From assembly GCA_030035585.1 (NCBI GenBank), contig CM057476.1, positions 17,840,501 to 17,904,500 on the forward strand: a DNA stretch of 64,000 nt. The letters run 5' to 3'. Below, piece after piece: positions 10,601 through 21,495 of this stretch (position 1 is its first letter; each line of letters starts with the position of its first letter). The notes beneath the pieces are model-generated. The model was not told the origin of the DNA. It did no database searches and worked only from the letters and a program-made list of their open reading frames with translations. The stretch is from Dugong dugon (lineage: Eukaryota > Chordata > Mammalia > Sirenia > Dugongidae). The position numbers were made by a program, and so were the translations under genes.

Positions 10601-11412
10601 TGTGGATCAGCCCTAATTCAGATCAGCTCCAGTTCAGTTGTTGTGTGAACCAAAAGGGAATGTGGGATGAGAAGGTAAGGGGTCAGGGAAACTAGAGTAC
10701 TGGAAACGGTACAGGCAGAATGGAATGAATGAGAATGATGACACACTGTGAAAAATGTAATCAATCTCATGAAATAATTTGTGCAGAAATTGTCAGATGG
10801 GAACCTAATTTGCTATGTAAACTTTCACCTTAAACACAATAAAATACTATTAAAAAGGGGGAGTTGGGGACTGTGGGGTTGTGGGAGAGAGGGGACTCGA
10901 AAAGGTTCGGTTTTGGGTGTCGGGTCATTGTCTCTGTCCAGTCTGGTCCTCTCAGGGTTCTGAGAGTAGGACAGGAACGGGAGATATTGAGCTGCCCTGT
11001 GGGCAGGGCTGTCACTTCCTTTACACTAAATCTAAAGAGGCTAGTTCTGCTACTTGTGCTCTGTCCTGTAGACCCTGATTAGGTTACAGGGAGTCTCTGT
11101 ATTGTGGCTTATTTGCTGCTCTTAAGGGTCTCACTTAAATGCTGTGGGTCTTACTTAAATGGTGTTTACTTTCTTGTGTCAGATGTACCAAAGCTGCAGC
11201 CTCATCCAGGATTGGAAAAGAAAGAAGAGGAAGAAGAAGAAGAAGAATATGATGAAGGGTCTAATCTCAAAAGACAGACCAATAAGAACCGGGTGCAGTC
11301 GGGCCCCCGCACACCCAACCCCTATGCCTCGGACAACAGCAGCCTCATGTTTCCCATCCTGGTGGCCTTTGGAGTCTTCATTCCAACCCTCTTCTGCCTC
11401 TGCCGGTTGTGA
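1386..11412 (+). CDS. MLEC: malectin, ER carbohydrate-binding membrane protein (5 coding exons, 289 aa)
   Basis: Malectin is a type I ER membrane lectin that binds diglucosylated high-mannose N-glycans soon after their transfer to nascent proteins. It associates with ribophorin I of the oligosaccharyltransferase. Joined exons: 1386-1611, 7973-8151, 8734-8910, 9018-9075, 11183-11412. The product has a Leu-rich signal peptide (about residues 1-40), the malectin domain (about 43-210), an acidic run of eight Glu (228-235), and a C-terminal membrane segment (about 269-286) ending in CLCRL. Ligand residues known from the Xenopus structure have counterparts here: Tyr79, Tyr101, Tyr128, Phe129 and Asp198. 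The human protein is 292 aa; the difference lies in the signal-peptide Ala/Gly run. The first in-frame ATG is at 1386; the codons just upstream at 1374 are GTG, not starts. All junctions are GT/AG and the gene looks intact. Confidence 0.97.
2408..2525 (+). mobile_element. MER5-like hAT DNA transposon fragment
   Basis: The pattern AAGAATTGCCTGGGG, GTTAGAAATACAGATTCC, then CCCCACGCTGGACCTAATAGA resembles the ancient non-autonomous hAT element MER5A. It is diverged and lies in MLEC intron 1. Confidence 0.45.
3254..3271. repeat. poly(T) tract
   Basis: A run of T in MLEC intron 1, probably the relic of a minus-strand retroelement tail. The flanks give no clear family. A similar T tract lies at 4580-4599. 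Confidence 0.6.
3567..3770 (+). mobile_element. AfroSINE (tRNA-derived SINE)
   Basis: Starts GGAGCCCTGGTGGTGCAGCA and runs through the tRNA-like head (A-box region GGTGGTGCAG; B-box-like GCAGTTTGAACC). The body has GCAGTCTGCTCC, and the tail reads ATGGGGTCGATATGAATC and then AGCAACAACA. It is a nearly full-length but diverged copy in MLEC intron 1. Confidence 0.9.
4440..4540 (+). mobile_element. MIR fragment
   Basis: The arrangement TTGTATGACCTTGAGGAA, then CCCTCTGAGACTTGTTTTCC resembles the MIR core in + orientation. It is strongly diverged. A T tract at 4580-4599 follows. Confidence 0.35.
5310..5520 (-). mobile_element. AfroSINE inserted in an older MIR/L2-like repeat
   Basis: Minus-strand copy: it begins with the reverse of the tail (CTGACTCATGGCAACCCTGT) and ends with the reverse of the head (TGCACCACCCAGGAGCTCC). 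Near-identical 10-base flanks, AAACTCTTTA at 5300-5309 and AAGCTCTTTA at 5523-5532, look like a target-site duplication. The interrupted host repeat resumes after 5521 (CTTTACAGATG through about 5690, MIR-like: TTTACAGATGAGGAAAC). Confidence 0.85.
7176..7252 (+). mobile_element. L2 LINE 3' fragment
   Basis: ATGTGCCAGGCACTGTGTTA followed by GGTGCCAGAGATACAG is the hallmark 3' region of the ancient L2 LINE. It lies in MLEC intron 1. Confidence 0.55.
7973..8151 (+). CDS. MLEC: MLEC coding exon 2
   Basis: Encodes residues 76-135 ([17 protein letters not shown] through [12 protein letters not shown]). It includes Tyr79, Tyr101, Tyr128 and Phe129, which match the sugar-contacting residues known from Xenopus malectin. 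Acceptor TCTCTAG|CC; donor AAG|GTGAGG. Confidence 0.96.
8734..8910 (+). CDS. MLEC: MLEC coding exon 3
   Basis: Encodes residues 136-194 ([19 protein letters not shown] through [10 protein letters not shown]), the central beta-sandwich of the malectin fold. It is exactly 59 codons, phase 0 at both ends. Acceptor GGAAG|GTG; donor AAG|GTAATG. Confidence 0.97.
9018..9075 (+). CDS. MLEC: MLEC coding exon 4
   Basis: A short exon encoding residues 195-213 and the first base of codon 214 ([19 protein letters not shown]). Asp198 corresponds to the ligand-binding Asp of Xenopus malectin. Ser209 replaces an Ala I remember from human. Acceptor TTCCTAG|GGG; donor GATG|GTAAGT. Confidence 0.94.
9242..9995 (-). 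mobile_element. nested L1 3'UTR fragments
   Basis: Three adjoining pieces lie in MLEC intron 4. A minus-strand L1 3' end starts with a poly(T) at 9242-9259 and continues TTCTCATGAAACAGTAGTAC. A different 3'UTR type (about 9373-9499) follows, beginning TTTGGTGAAAATACACGTAG. Then the first type resumes at about 9500 (AGATGAAGGCTTCCAGAACA) and runs to about 9995. The same sequence recurs at 22.06, 45.75 and 61.4 kb. At 61.4 kb it joins L1 ORF2, which identifies it. Confidence 0.7.
10660..10862 (+). mobile_element. L1 3' end, plus strand
   Basis: AAACTAGAGTACTGGAAACG through GCTATGTAAACTTTCACC to CACAATAAAATACTATTAAA is a 5'-truncated L1 3' terminus with its own AATAAA and A-rich end. The same sequence recurs at 56.04-56.29 kb. 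It sits about 320 bases upstream of MLEC exon 5. Confidence 0.65.
11183..11412 (+). CDS. MLEC: MLEC coding exon 5 (terminal)
   Basis: Encodes residues 214-289 and the TGA stop at 11410-11412: [14 protein letters not shown], eight Glu, [19 protein letters not shown], a sequon Asn265-Ser-Ser, then the membrane anchor [17 protein letters not shown] and the tail CLCRL. Acceptor TGTGTCAG|AT. Confidence 0.97.
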
Positions 11413-14400
11413 GAACAAATTGCCATCCTGAACAGGGCAGGGGGTGTGGGAAAGAAACCAAACATGGTTTTGGTTTCCGTGTTTTTCACGAGGATTAACA
11501 AAACACAAACAAACACACACACACACAAAAAAAATTAAAGGAGATAAAAAGAGGCCGAGTGAGTAGAGAGCAGCCCTTCTCCACCACCTGGTCCCAGACC
11601 GGCTTCAGTCCTAGTCCTCTCTTTGTGGCTGGCCCTCAGCTGTCTCTTTCCTCTCTAGGGTACTTAGGGTAAAACTGGATCCTTCCTGTTCAAGGATCCA
11701 AGTCTGTATACCTAGTGGAAAGGACTCTGAAGTAAGAGCAGACATGGTTCCCTTTTATATGTTAGAAATTAACAGCAGGGAAATGGCATCTTATTACCTG
11801 AGAAGACCAGTGCTGGGAGTTGGGTACGTTCTGAAGTTATGTCCAAATAAGTTTCCAGATGACCTAGGACTGAGAGCGCGTGTATGTGAAGGTGTATAAT
11901 TGGTAAGGTAAAGACAAAAAGAAAAAGGAAGGGGGATAAAAAAAAGAAAGAGAAGTTGATGCTTTCTTACTTGGAAGCCTTTCTAATTTTCATCCAATGA
12001 TGGTTCCACCTTAAGTGTTTGAGCTTTGTCATCGCTTGTCTCCCGGATGGGTGCCAATTAGAGGACTGTCTGGTATCCAAGACGATTAGTTTATGTCAGA
12101 TCCTCAGGTTGCCTCTGACTTGTTACCACAACAGATCATTTTGATTTCAGTGCCTGTTGGGGACCTGATTTCCTCTCATTTTTTTCTTAATCTGGCTTAT
12201 TTGCAGTCTCTTCTCTCTCTCAACCAGCCCACTAAGTTATTGCCAAGAAAGAAGGAGACATGAGGACTTGGGGTTCCTTCTGCTTGAATGTCTTATCCTT
12301 TACCACCTCACCTTGTTGGTACCTCCCTCCCTGGATCTCTGAGCCAGCAGCCAGGAGGACCTGACCCAGCAGTTCTTTTACTGGCCCCTTTGTAGGGTCT
12401 TACTGCCAGGGGCAGGGATGCTTTCCAGCCTGCAGCACCAGAACACTTGACCTTAAAAGTCTCTTCTGGTCTTTCGATTAGAAAAGGCTTACGTTAGCAT
12501 AACTGAAGAGCAACCTCGGAGACTTGAGCCCTACTAAGTGACTGAACACTGTTTAGAGTGTCTAGTATCTGATGTTCATTTATTCCCATGTCCTTCTATG
12601 TCACAGACACATTTTCTGTCACAATTCAACCAGTTTTGATTTATGCCTAGAGCTGCCCCAAGGAACTAGGCTGACTGGCTACATCCTTTAACCTAATCAA
12701 GGCCCAGCGAAGCTTCTCACTGATTTTAATAGTATGTTCCTCTGTCCTTTCATTTCCCCTACCCAAGTAGCAGCCAGGCTCTTGATGTGATGGAGCTAAA
12801 AGATTTCCAGTCAGCCCTAGTCCTGGCAGCTCTGAAGCCAACCTTAGCATCTAAGTGTCTCTCTTTAATTCCCTGGAATAATTTCTGCAGGAAATGAAGC
12901 ATCCCCGTTCCTCTCCTTTGTTGTCACTGTCTTCCGTTTCCTAGTTAGGAAAGCAATGAGAGAGGACCCAGGCAAGCTACAAGGAATATTGTAAACGGTA
13001 TGCAGCGGGATTAGCTTCAGCTTGGGCTGGATCAGCATAGAATCTCAGGCCAGGCCCATGTTTCTAGAATGTGTTCAATTTTGAGTTTGCCTTATTGGAT
13101 ATTTTAAGAACTCCATATGTTTGTACTGCTCTTTATGTGACAAAATAAGTAGCTTTGGGGCCCATGTCCTGGCTTTTGGCTCTTAAATGGAGGTACTCCT
13201 AGCCAGCATTTGGTGCTTGGAGACTTGTAGCCCTTTTTTTTAGCTGTAACTTGGGCCTCAGGACTAGGGTATTGCTGTGGCCTGAGGTTGCAGTCAGAGG
13301 AACGCTTCCTACAGCGCTTGCTGAACCTCCCCTGCTTCTAAAGGATGGAGTTCTGTAGCCTTGGTCCTGGGACCACCTGCCTGGGGTGGTGGACGTCCTG
13401 ACTATTAATTGGGCTTCTGACCGTGGCTTTGGTTCCCATTCCATCACAACCCCCGCAAAGCGGTGGGCCACTGCCACTGGAATAGACAAATGAGGAAGGG
13501 CTTGCTGCCTCCATTTTGCCTTGTTTCTTAGTTTGGCTGGGTCTCTCTGAGGAAGGAAGGGCCCCTGCCTCCTCACCTCAATCCTCTGAGACTCCTGGGT
13601 CCATTTCCTAATGGTACTGTAAGCCAAGCAGCTTTACTTCTGTCTCTGTTTCCAAGCCCACCCCTCTCCGCTAGGCTTGGGGATGGGGATGGGCACTTTC
13701 CTCTCTGGTTGTATTCAGAAGGAAAGAATACCTTTCCATGATTAGCGGAAACTAAAGGGGAAGTGAGGAAACAGGAAGAAGTATAGTCGGACTGGGCAGA
13801 GTCCCTTGGAGCCACGCCCACCCAGCAACCAAGAGCTGCCCAGGCTGGCTACAGCTGGCTCGTGATGCTGAACTTGAAAGCTTTTTTTTTTTTTCCTCCT
13901 CCAGGATAATATAGGTACATGAAGTGGTTAAAGGGGTGGAATGGGGGGCTTTTTATTTTTATTTTTGTATTGTTTGTGTTGAGAATTACCCTGGTGTTAC
14001 CTGTTGCTTTTTGCACTGTCCATAGCTGTAGTTGGAGCGAGTGCCAGGACTATAGGGAGTCTGCCTGGGGCTGGGGAGGTGATAAGTGATGCCAGGCAGA
14101 GGGGGGAGGGGAGGCCCGGGTACTTCTACTGGATCTACACCCTGTCCCAGGTTTGTAGATCCCACTGAAAAGAAAAGCCTACGGCCGGTGTGAAACTCCA
14201 TTTGACAGAAGTGTGGCTTCAGCTCCGTTTCTGGGTGGCCCCTGCGAACACTCCTGCTGGAGATGGGCTGAGGGTTGGCATCTAGCTCTAACTGGAGTCA
14301 GGGGCCTCACTCATGCTGACTGAAACACTGTCAGGAAACTATCTGTGGGGCCCATGATTCCTCAGCCAGAATCCATTTTTTTGAAAAATCTCCACTATTT

Positions 14401-16630
14401 AGGAGAAGCTGCTGTGTGGATACCCCTGGATACCCCGAGCTCTGATAGATTGAAAGATGGTTATCTTCAAGTTTCTCCCAGTGCTGTTAGACTTCCAGGA
14501 GGATAGCACCAGACCTGGAGGGCCACCGGTTGGTTTGAAGGTGTGATCTTGTTCTCTTGTTCCCACTGTTTGCCTGAGAGATTCTGGCCTGGAATTAGGT
14601 GATCATATTGCAGTTACTTAGGCTTTGATAAGATGGATTGACATTTGAGTTAAGTTTACCTCCTCCTTTCTGAGCCTGGGAATTGTTTGATCCACTTTTA
14701 GAGTTGTGGTTTGAATTCCTTGTGTGTTTGGAGAAGCTTCTGTTTTAAGGAATTTCTCTTTCTTACCCTGCCTCTAGCCTCTCTTGGGAAAGCCTGGCCA
14801 TGGCTTATAGAATCTTAGCCAAACTTCAGAAAACAACACTAGTATCTTTCCTAGCATATAATACTCCTTTCCCTTGAAATCGGCTCACCTCGGGAAGCCC
14901 AGGGAAAGAATCAGCAGGTTCTCTGCCCTCCCCCGGGAATGGGGAAAGACCCACCCGGGCAGCACAGTGCCTTCTCCTCTCCTGCTCTGAGCCAGGGTGG
15001 GCATTCCCCCTAGATTCAGGTCTGGGCAGGGGTCCTTTAGTCCTGTCATGGGGCTGCTTCCCCATCCCTCCCCCCTATTCTTCTCTGCTAGCCTGCCCTG
15101 ACATAATTCAAGGGTCTTCTTGCCTCAAGGAGCCTTAACGGCATCAAGCGGGAACATGTATGATTGTCCTCCATGCCTCTCTTGCCAAGATCCAAAAGGA
15201 CCTGGGAGAGCAGGTGAGCTTTCCAAAGTGAGAGACGAATCGATGCTCCTGTTTAAATAAACAAACAAAGGGAATGTGTGTCTGGCCTCCTGCTGAAGCA
15301 GGAGAAGCAGAACCTCTGCAGAAGCAGAACCAGAAACACCCAGGATCTGGTTAGAAATCTCCAAAAAAATCTGCTTTCCTTCTGCGGAAAGATAGGGGTC
15401 AAGAAGCACTAAGAAAATTGCAAAGAAGCCTTAATGTTCATGCTTCAGAAAAATCAGAGCGATTTTTCCCTTTCAGTCTAAGCTAGGACTCTGTATTTAG
15501 ACTCTCCTGGGCAAGAGGACTAGATTTCCTCATTTTGTTACAAGACTAGATTGGCACCAATGGGTCAGCTTCCCAGCGAGGTGTGTGGCTTGCTGCTGAT
15601 CTGGTTTGCCCTTCTCTGGCTGCCTTTTGGCTGGCCTGCTTTAGGTGGCCATATCATCTTGATAAGTGCAGATGATTTGGGGACTGGCTGGGTTGGCAGG
15701 AAAAGAGCAGGCTGGATCTCTTGGGATGGGTTCCCCCCCAGAAGTGTAAGAACAAGGAGCCAGGATTGTGCTGGCAGCCAGGGAAACAGTAGTGCCTGTT
15801 AGAGTTGGCAGAGAGGGGCCTTGGCACCTCTCGCATCCAGGCAGTCTTGTGAGATGGGGGCACGTTGCACCGGGAAAAGCAGAACTGTATTCTCACCTCT
15901 ATTTTGAGCTTCGGTGCTTTATTTCAGTATGAGGAAAAACAACAACAAACTGAAGTGCTTTCTGTCCTTTTAAAGGACAACTGTCGGGAAAGGAGAACCG
16001 AGTTGCCAGGTGGGTGGGGAGAATTGGCAGGGAGAGACCTTGTAACAAAACTAGGAAAGAGACATTCTTGACTCCTCTGTTCCCTGGTGTATTATGATCC
16101 AGGGAATGAAAAGAAATTTGACCCTGGAGTAGTTCCCTTCTTGGATTTAAGGGATGTTACCTTTTCCTTCTACTAGGTTCTCCCAAGCGAGGACCAGCTG
16201 CCCATTCAGAGCTCAGGGCAGCCTCTTCAACCTTTATAGGCCTGACCTGCCTTGTTGAGAAACCAACCCCAGGCCTCCCAAACAGGGCCTGGCTGCTCTG
16301 TTCTGTACCAAGTACTGGAGAAAGTGTCAAGTTCTCAGTAGCTCCTACTCTAGTTTTCCATCTTCTGCCTACCAAGGCCAAACCAACTCTTTGTAGCCAC
16401 AACGCGCATTTACAGCGGCACAATGAGATGCAATGGAGGACTTTGAACCTGGCTGGCCGGGGAAAGCAGTAGGGGTGGATAGAGCTGTCTTTCCTTCTGG
16501 GCCGTCTCCATCTGTCCCTACCCCTACCATGACCCCCCAACCCCCACTCCCACCAAAAAGTAAAAAATCAGGATGTTTTTCACTGTCCATTGCTTTGTGT
16601 TTTAATAAACAATTTGCAGTGACACTCTGT
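11413..16630 (+). other. MLEC: MLEC 3' untranslated region
   Basis: From the stop codon to the poly(A) signal at 16604 there is no long frame with domain-like features and, unlike the introns, almost no recognisable transposon. This fits a conserved long 3'UTR in the terminal exon; human MLEC also has one. It contains a short CA run (11515-11527), a T tract at 13880-13894 and a possible proximal AATAAA at 15257-15262. The 3' end is inferred from the signal and not proven. Confidence 0.7.
16604..16609 (+). terminator. MLEC: poly(A) signal of MLEC (AATAAA)
   Basis: AATAAA in the context TGTTTTAATAAACAATTTGC, followed about 25-35 bases later by a TG-rich stretch (ACTCTGTGTTGGGATTG) that suits a cleavage-stimulating element. 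Cleavage is expected near 16625. Confidence 0.65.
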
Positions 16631-17084
16631 GTTGGGATTGAGTTTGAACCTGACTGGAAAGAGGCAAAACGGTTGGGTGGGAAAGGGAGACCCAGGGATT
16701 CGCTTGGCTGTGAAGGGTTCTCTTGTGATGAGGCTAGGAGCTTTTGTCCGTTTAGCTGTGTGTCTCTTGCTTTTTCTTCACCATGTGATATTTGGTTAAG
16801 GGAAAGATAACTCTGTAAAACCCTGTCTGGCCATCTCAACCAGTAGTACATTCAAAGAAGTAAGCAAAGTTACTTTGTGTTGTGTTTCCACTTTCATGGA
16901 AACACGAGACTGTGACTGTCCCACTCCCAAGGCACACTGGGCCTGTACCTGCCTCTCCTCGCATCTTTCCCTCAGCTGCTCCGATAACTTGTGGACAAAC
17001 AGCCATGGAACATTTTTCTCTGTCTTCTGCTGTGTTGACAGTGTTGAGTCTACAGTGGGAAGAAGCAGAAAGCAGGCAGGATTT

Positions 17085-17240
17085 CTTCCTGTAGTTGATC
17101 AGCACCATTTTACAACTGAGGAACATGAAGCTCAAAAACAGTTCAGTAATTTACTCCAGGCTGGTCAGTATATGGTGAAGCTAGGATTCAAACCCAGTCT
17201 GTCTTCCTCCAAAGCCCGTGTTCTTTCTAAGGCTTTAAAG
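17085..17240 (-). mobile_element. MIR fragment
   Basis: ATTTTACAACTGAGGAACAT followed by AGCTAGGATTCAAACCCAG is the reverse of the MIR core and 5' half. The AfroSINE at 17272 follows directly. Confidence 0.55.
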
Positions 17241-17271
17241 GTAATAAGTATCTAAAAAAAGAAAAAAACCA

Positions 17272-17466
17272 AACCTGTTGCTGTTGAGTTGATTCCAACA
17301 CATAGCGACCCTATAGGACAGCGTAGAACTGCCTCAGAGTTTCCAAGGGTGTATTCTTTATGGAAGCAGACTGCCACATCTTTCTCCCATGGAGCAGCTG
17401 GTGGGTTCAAACAGCCAACCTTTCAGTTAGCAGCCGAACCATTGAACCACTGTGCCACCAGGGCTG
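17272..17466 (-). mobile_element. AfroSINE
   Basis: Reads CCTGTTGCTGTTGAGTTGAT, CATAGCGACCCTATAGGACA, then TTAGCAGCCGAACC and CACTGTGCCACCAGGGCT: a full-length minus-strand AfroSINE with its A-rich end at 17255-17271. Confidence 0.92.
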
Positions 17467-17479
17467 CTTGTAATAATTA

Positions 17480-17690
17480 TAGCTATCCTTTATCGAGTCC
17501 TTGAAATGGTCTGGGCACAATGTCAAGTGCTTACAGATATTATCTCTGTAATTGTCAAGAAACTAGTTGGCATTACCTTTGAAGAAGGGGAATGACTTGC
17601 CCAAGGCCACACAGCCAACAAAAAGCAAAAGGCAGAGCGGGGATTTCAAACCAGGAATTCTGTCTTAATCATTACTCTCTATTCCCGTCC
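17480..17690 (-). mobile_element. MIR/L2-like fragment
   Basis: Contains GACTTGCCCAAGGCCACACA GCC, the reverse of the conserved MIR core, preceded by CAAGTGCTTACAGATATTA. Diverged; the family is uncertain. Confidence 0.45.
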
Positions 17691-18689
17691 ATTTCCACCG
17701 TGATTCTGTGTGACTCCAGAGCCTGCCTGCTATATTTTTCCAAGAAGGAATGGAGGCTGCTGGTGGGTTGAGTGGGGAGATGGAGGGGTGGGTGGCCTAC
17801 CTCCCTCAGTTATCCCTTGAATGAGGCCAGTGTGGATGGAGTTTGCTCCCAGGGCCCACAGAGCCTCTTTCTTAGGCTGAGCCCACCCATAACTGGAGTT
17901 CTTTACTAATTCACACTTAGCTGTTACTATTTCCAGTAGCTTTGCATGAGCTGCCAAAGAGGGAAGAGGCCTGAAGAAGCCCTGCTCTCCTGCTCTAGGG
18001 AGTTGCAAGGGAGGGAAATTATCTGACAGAAGATCTTAGGCCAAGGGCCGGGTTGGGTTGGACCACTCTGTGGGTCCAGATCTTAATCTTGCTAAGGAAA
18101 TCAGGCTCCCGGTTGGCTGGAGCCTGGTGCTGGACCTCTGTCCATACTTAGCTCCCCCGCCCCCCATAGAGGAAAAAGGATGAGTTTTTCTAACACTTAC
18201 TGGAAAGCTTGTGGCGGTAGTGTTGAGGGTTCCAGGCAGAAAGGGGTGGGGCCTGGGGGTTTTGGAGCTGGCTTGCCTCTGCTCCCTAGCAACCTGAGGT
18301 GATAGGCAACCTCACTGTGGTGCTCTGGCCCAGGAGTCTTATTCTTGTTTGTTCCTAACCACTTAAATTACTAAAATAATAATAATGCTACTTGCTTTTT
18401 TGTCTTGAGTCTTGTACTAATACTTTCTGTCCTGGGTTTTCCTCTCTGCATCCGCTTGAATCCATTTGTTGCTTCCTCAAGGCCTCGTCCCTCGCACATT
18501 TCCTCATCGCTGACCCGAGTGTTCTTTTCAGTTGCTGCTCTCTCCCATCCAGCTCCATGGCTTCTCCCTGACCGGTGTGCCTGCCGCAGCCGAGGGATCC
18601 TGGAAAAAGAGGCCAATCAAATATATTGCCATAATGACCATTCATGGGGCACTCTTCTGGCAACATGCATAGTTCTTTTTGTCGCTGTT

Positions 18690-18845
18690 TTTTTGTGTCC
18701 TCTTCACAACAACCCTAGGAAAGATGTATTGCTAGCCTGACTTATAAATGAAGAAAGAAGGGCTCAGAGCAGGTAAGTAACCTGCCCAAAGTCACACAGC
18801 TGGTAAGTAGAAGAGCAAGACTGGAACTCAGCCCTGTCGGCAAAC
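18690..18845 (-). mobile_element. MIR fragment
   Basis: Reverse MIR core: GGTAAGTAACCTGCCCAAAG then TCACACAGCTGGTAAGTAGA and GACTGGAACTCAG. Old and diverged. Confidence 0.6.
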
Positions 18846-19139
18846 TTGTGCTTTTAATGCCATGATAAACTGTTCTTAAGAAGGAACCTTTTAAATGTTA
18901 ACTGTTGAAGCTGGGTAATGGCGACATGGGGGGTTTATTATGTTATCCTTTGTCTCAAAAAGATAGTAAACTTTTAAGTCTTTTAGTGATACAAGAAATG
19001 CATAAATATATTTTTTAAAAACTATTTGGAATGCAAAATGTGAAAAGTTATCATTCCCATTCCTATTCCTCTAATCTCTAGAGGATAATACAGGTGACAG
19101 TCTGGTGTATATCTTTCCTTTTATATGTATTTACATATA

Positions 19140-19591
19140 GCTAGCTAGATAGCTGCAGTCAAGTCGACTCTGATTCATGGTGACCCTATGTACAACAGAA
19201 CAAAACGTTGCCCAGTCCTGCGTCATCCTCTGGATCACTAGTATGTTCGAGTCCATCGTTGTGGTCACGGTGCCAATCCATCTCACTGAGGGTCTCCCTC
19301 CTCAGCCCTCTGCTTCACCAGACATGATATGCCCCTCCAGTGACTGATCCCTCCTGAAGATATGTCCAAAGCAAGCGAATGGAACAGTGTTCTGTTGTGA
19401 TCCATAAGGTTTTCAATTGGCTAATTTTTTGAAGTAGATTGCCAGGCCTTTCTTCCTCATCTGAGTTTGGAAGCTCTGCTGAAACCTGTCCACCATGGGT
19501 GATTCTGCTGGTATTTGAAACACCAGTAGTATAGCTTAAAGCATCACAGCAACATGTGAGTCACCACAGTTGACAAACTGACGGATGGTGG
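19140..19591 (-). mobile_element. chimeric non-autonomous SINE/RTE element with 11-bp target-site duplication
   Basis: The insertion is flanked by identical 11-mers, ATTTACATATA, at 19129-19139 and 19592-19602. On the minus strand it reads, in order: a unique 5' part, an AfroSINE-like body (GAAGAAAGGCCTGGCAATCT), a stretch matching the 3' end of the RTE LINE at about 40.85 kb (GACCCTCAGTGAGATGGATT), and the shared tail GTCACCATGAATCAGAGTCG, ending in a short CTAG-rich microsatellite. It therefore joins SINE and LINE sequence in one mobilised unit. It lies in an older L1-like fragment (about 19020-19139 and 19603-19960). Confidence 0.75.
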
Positions 19592-19602
19592 ATTTACATA
19601 TA

Positions 19603-19960
19603 CATGTACATGTACGCATATGTAGTCTTTTTAAACAAATGGGTTAATACTATACATATCATTCTGCTTTTTTACTTATGTCTTGGGGAGTTTGTACATA
19701 TGTTAGTACATCTAGATCTTTCTCAGTCTTGAGGATTGCACATGATTTTATGATGAGATCATACTTTTTTTCCCACCAATCCTATTGACGGACATTAAGA
19801 TAGTGCTAATTGCTTGCCAGTGCAAACTGCTGCAGTCAGCATGCTCATACTTACCTCTTTGTGCGCATGTGCAAGTGTTTCTTTGGAATTCCTTTAGGGA
19901 ATTTCTGGATTAAAGAGTGTATGCAACTGCCCTCCATAAGGCTGTATGAATTTTCACTCA
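19603..19960 (-). mobile_element. old L1-like fragment (right part)
   Basis: ATTCTGCTTTTTTACTTATG and AATTTCTGGATTAAAGAG, with the spacing between them, resemble the reverse of an old L1 3' region. The left part is at about 19020-19139, across the SINE/RTE insertion. Family assignment is tentative. Confidence 0.35.
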
Positions 19961-19969
19961 ACCAATCTT

Positions 19970-20012
19970 GTGTGAGTCGGAATTGACTTGACAGCAACAG
20001 GTTTTTTGGTTT
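19970..20012 (+). mobile_element. AfroSINE tail fragment
   Basis: GTGAGTCGGAATTGACTTGA CAGCAACAGG is the 3' tail of an AfroSINE; the head is missing. Confidence 0.6.
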
Positions 20013-20699
20013 TAATCATGTGCTATACGACTTTGGAACATGCCAGAAATCCTTTTTAGAGACAGATGGGATATAAATAATAAATGGTGTTTTTTAAAAA
20101 CAGCCCTCAGCCAGGGAGGAAAGTGACTCGGGTGCTAGGGAAATTACTAGCTCTCAGTCCCAGACCACAAGGCATGCGAGTCCTAGCCGTGACTCGCTGA
20201 TTCTCCATATGCCATCTTTAGGGAGGCAGCAGGAAGGAGGCCTGACCTTTCCAGTCTCCGCAGAGAAAGGCTCTCTGATGTCTTGCTTACTTTGGCTGCA
20301 CCAGCTCGGAGCCCCACCTGCCTGGCCTGGTTTGAGAGAACTGCTGGAACTGCCTGACTGCTTGAGACTGCCCTGGCAAACAGCCACGATCATACCTCTT
20401 ACAGTGAGGAAAACAGCCAGCTGGAGGGGGACCCGCAGAGCACCGAGCTGGGGTGAAAGGGAGGCCAGGCTTCACTCCTGCCTTCCCATGTCTGGTCAAG
20501 GAAACCTTGGGGTTACTATTGAGTACAGTAATTCTCTATTTCCTTCTTCCTCAAACCAGGGTGTTAGTATATGTAATTTTCAAAAAGACCCCTTTCCTCC
20601 TGGAAGGCATGGCCCCCAGCCTCTCTGTTAGCCCAAAACTGAAACCATTCTCAAAGCCAACTCTTCAGACAAAGATTAGACTGGGCTGTAAGACGTAAA

Positions 20700-20955
20700 A
20701 TGCTACTCGTGAAGAGCCTGCTGCTTAGCTCAAGTAGATGACTAAATGGGCAGCTCCTGTCTGGAGGTGAGATGAGAAGGCAGAGAGGGTCAGGAGCTGG
20801 TTGAATGGGGTGGAAAGGAGGAGTGTGCTGTCACAGTATGTGGAGTGCAACTAGGGTCACGTAGTGTGTATATAGTTTTGTATGAGAGACTAACTTGAAT
20901 CATAAACTTTCATTTAAAGCACAACATTAAAAAGAAAAAAGAAAAATGATGTAAA
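20700..20955 (+). mobile_element. L1 3' end, plus strand
   Basis: GAGAGACTAACTTGAATCAT AAACTTTCATTTAAAGC with an A-rich end is the forward form of the 3'UTR seen in reverse at 31.4 and 46.1 kb. It is 5'-truncated. Confidence 0.6.
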
Positions 20956-21495
20956 AAGAAAAGGGGTCAAGTTTGAATCTTTAAAATATCAATAACTAAA
21001 AAACAAGAAAAAAATTTTTGGCTTTAAGACACATTTATTGTTCTGTTTGTTATGCATATAAATACATCTTCATGTCTCACCCTGTTGCCATGTGAGAAGC
21101 AGCTTTATTGCTATGTCTTGGAGTTTCTGTCCACAGGAATTTGGGTTAAGCTTCATATTTAAAACCACCGTTGGTTTTATATGTACACGGCAGCTTAATC
21201 CAATCGTCTTTCTGTCCCAATTGACATCACTACCTCAGTTTCGTTGCTCTGAAAGTAGGGGTTTCAACAATTCCCAGGCTGGACCTCTGCCCCAGGTACC
21301 CTTGGAAGAGTCTACTTCTCTCCATCAGCTGCCATAAGGAGTCTCATTGCATGTTTCCTATTTGGCCTTCAAACATCTATCCCGTTCTGGCTGATGATTT
21401 AGACTCTTTAAAAGTTCTCTTTTTAAAGAATTCTTCCTGACATTGAATCAGTGCCTCTTGAGGGCATTTGATAAGGTGTAAATTCTTATGATGAG

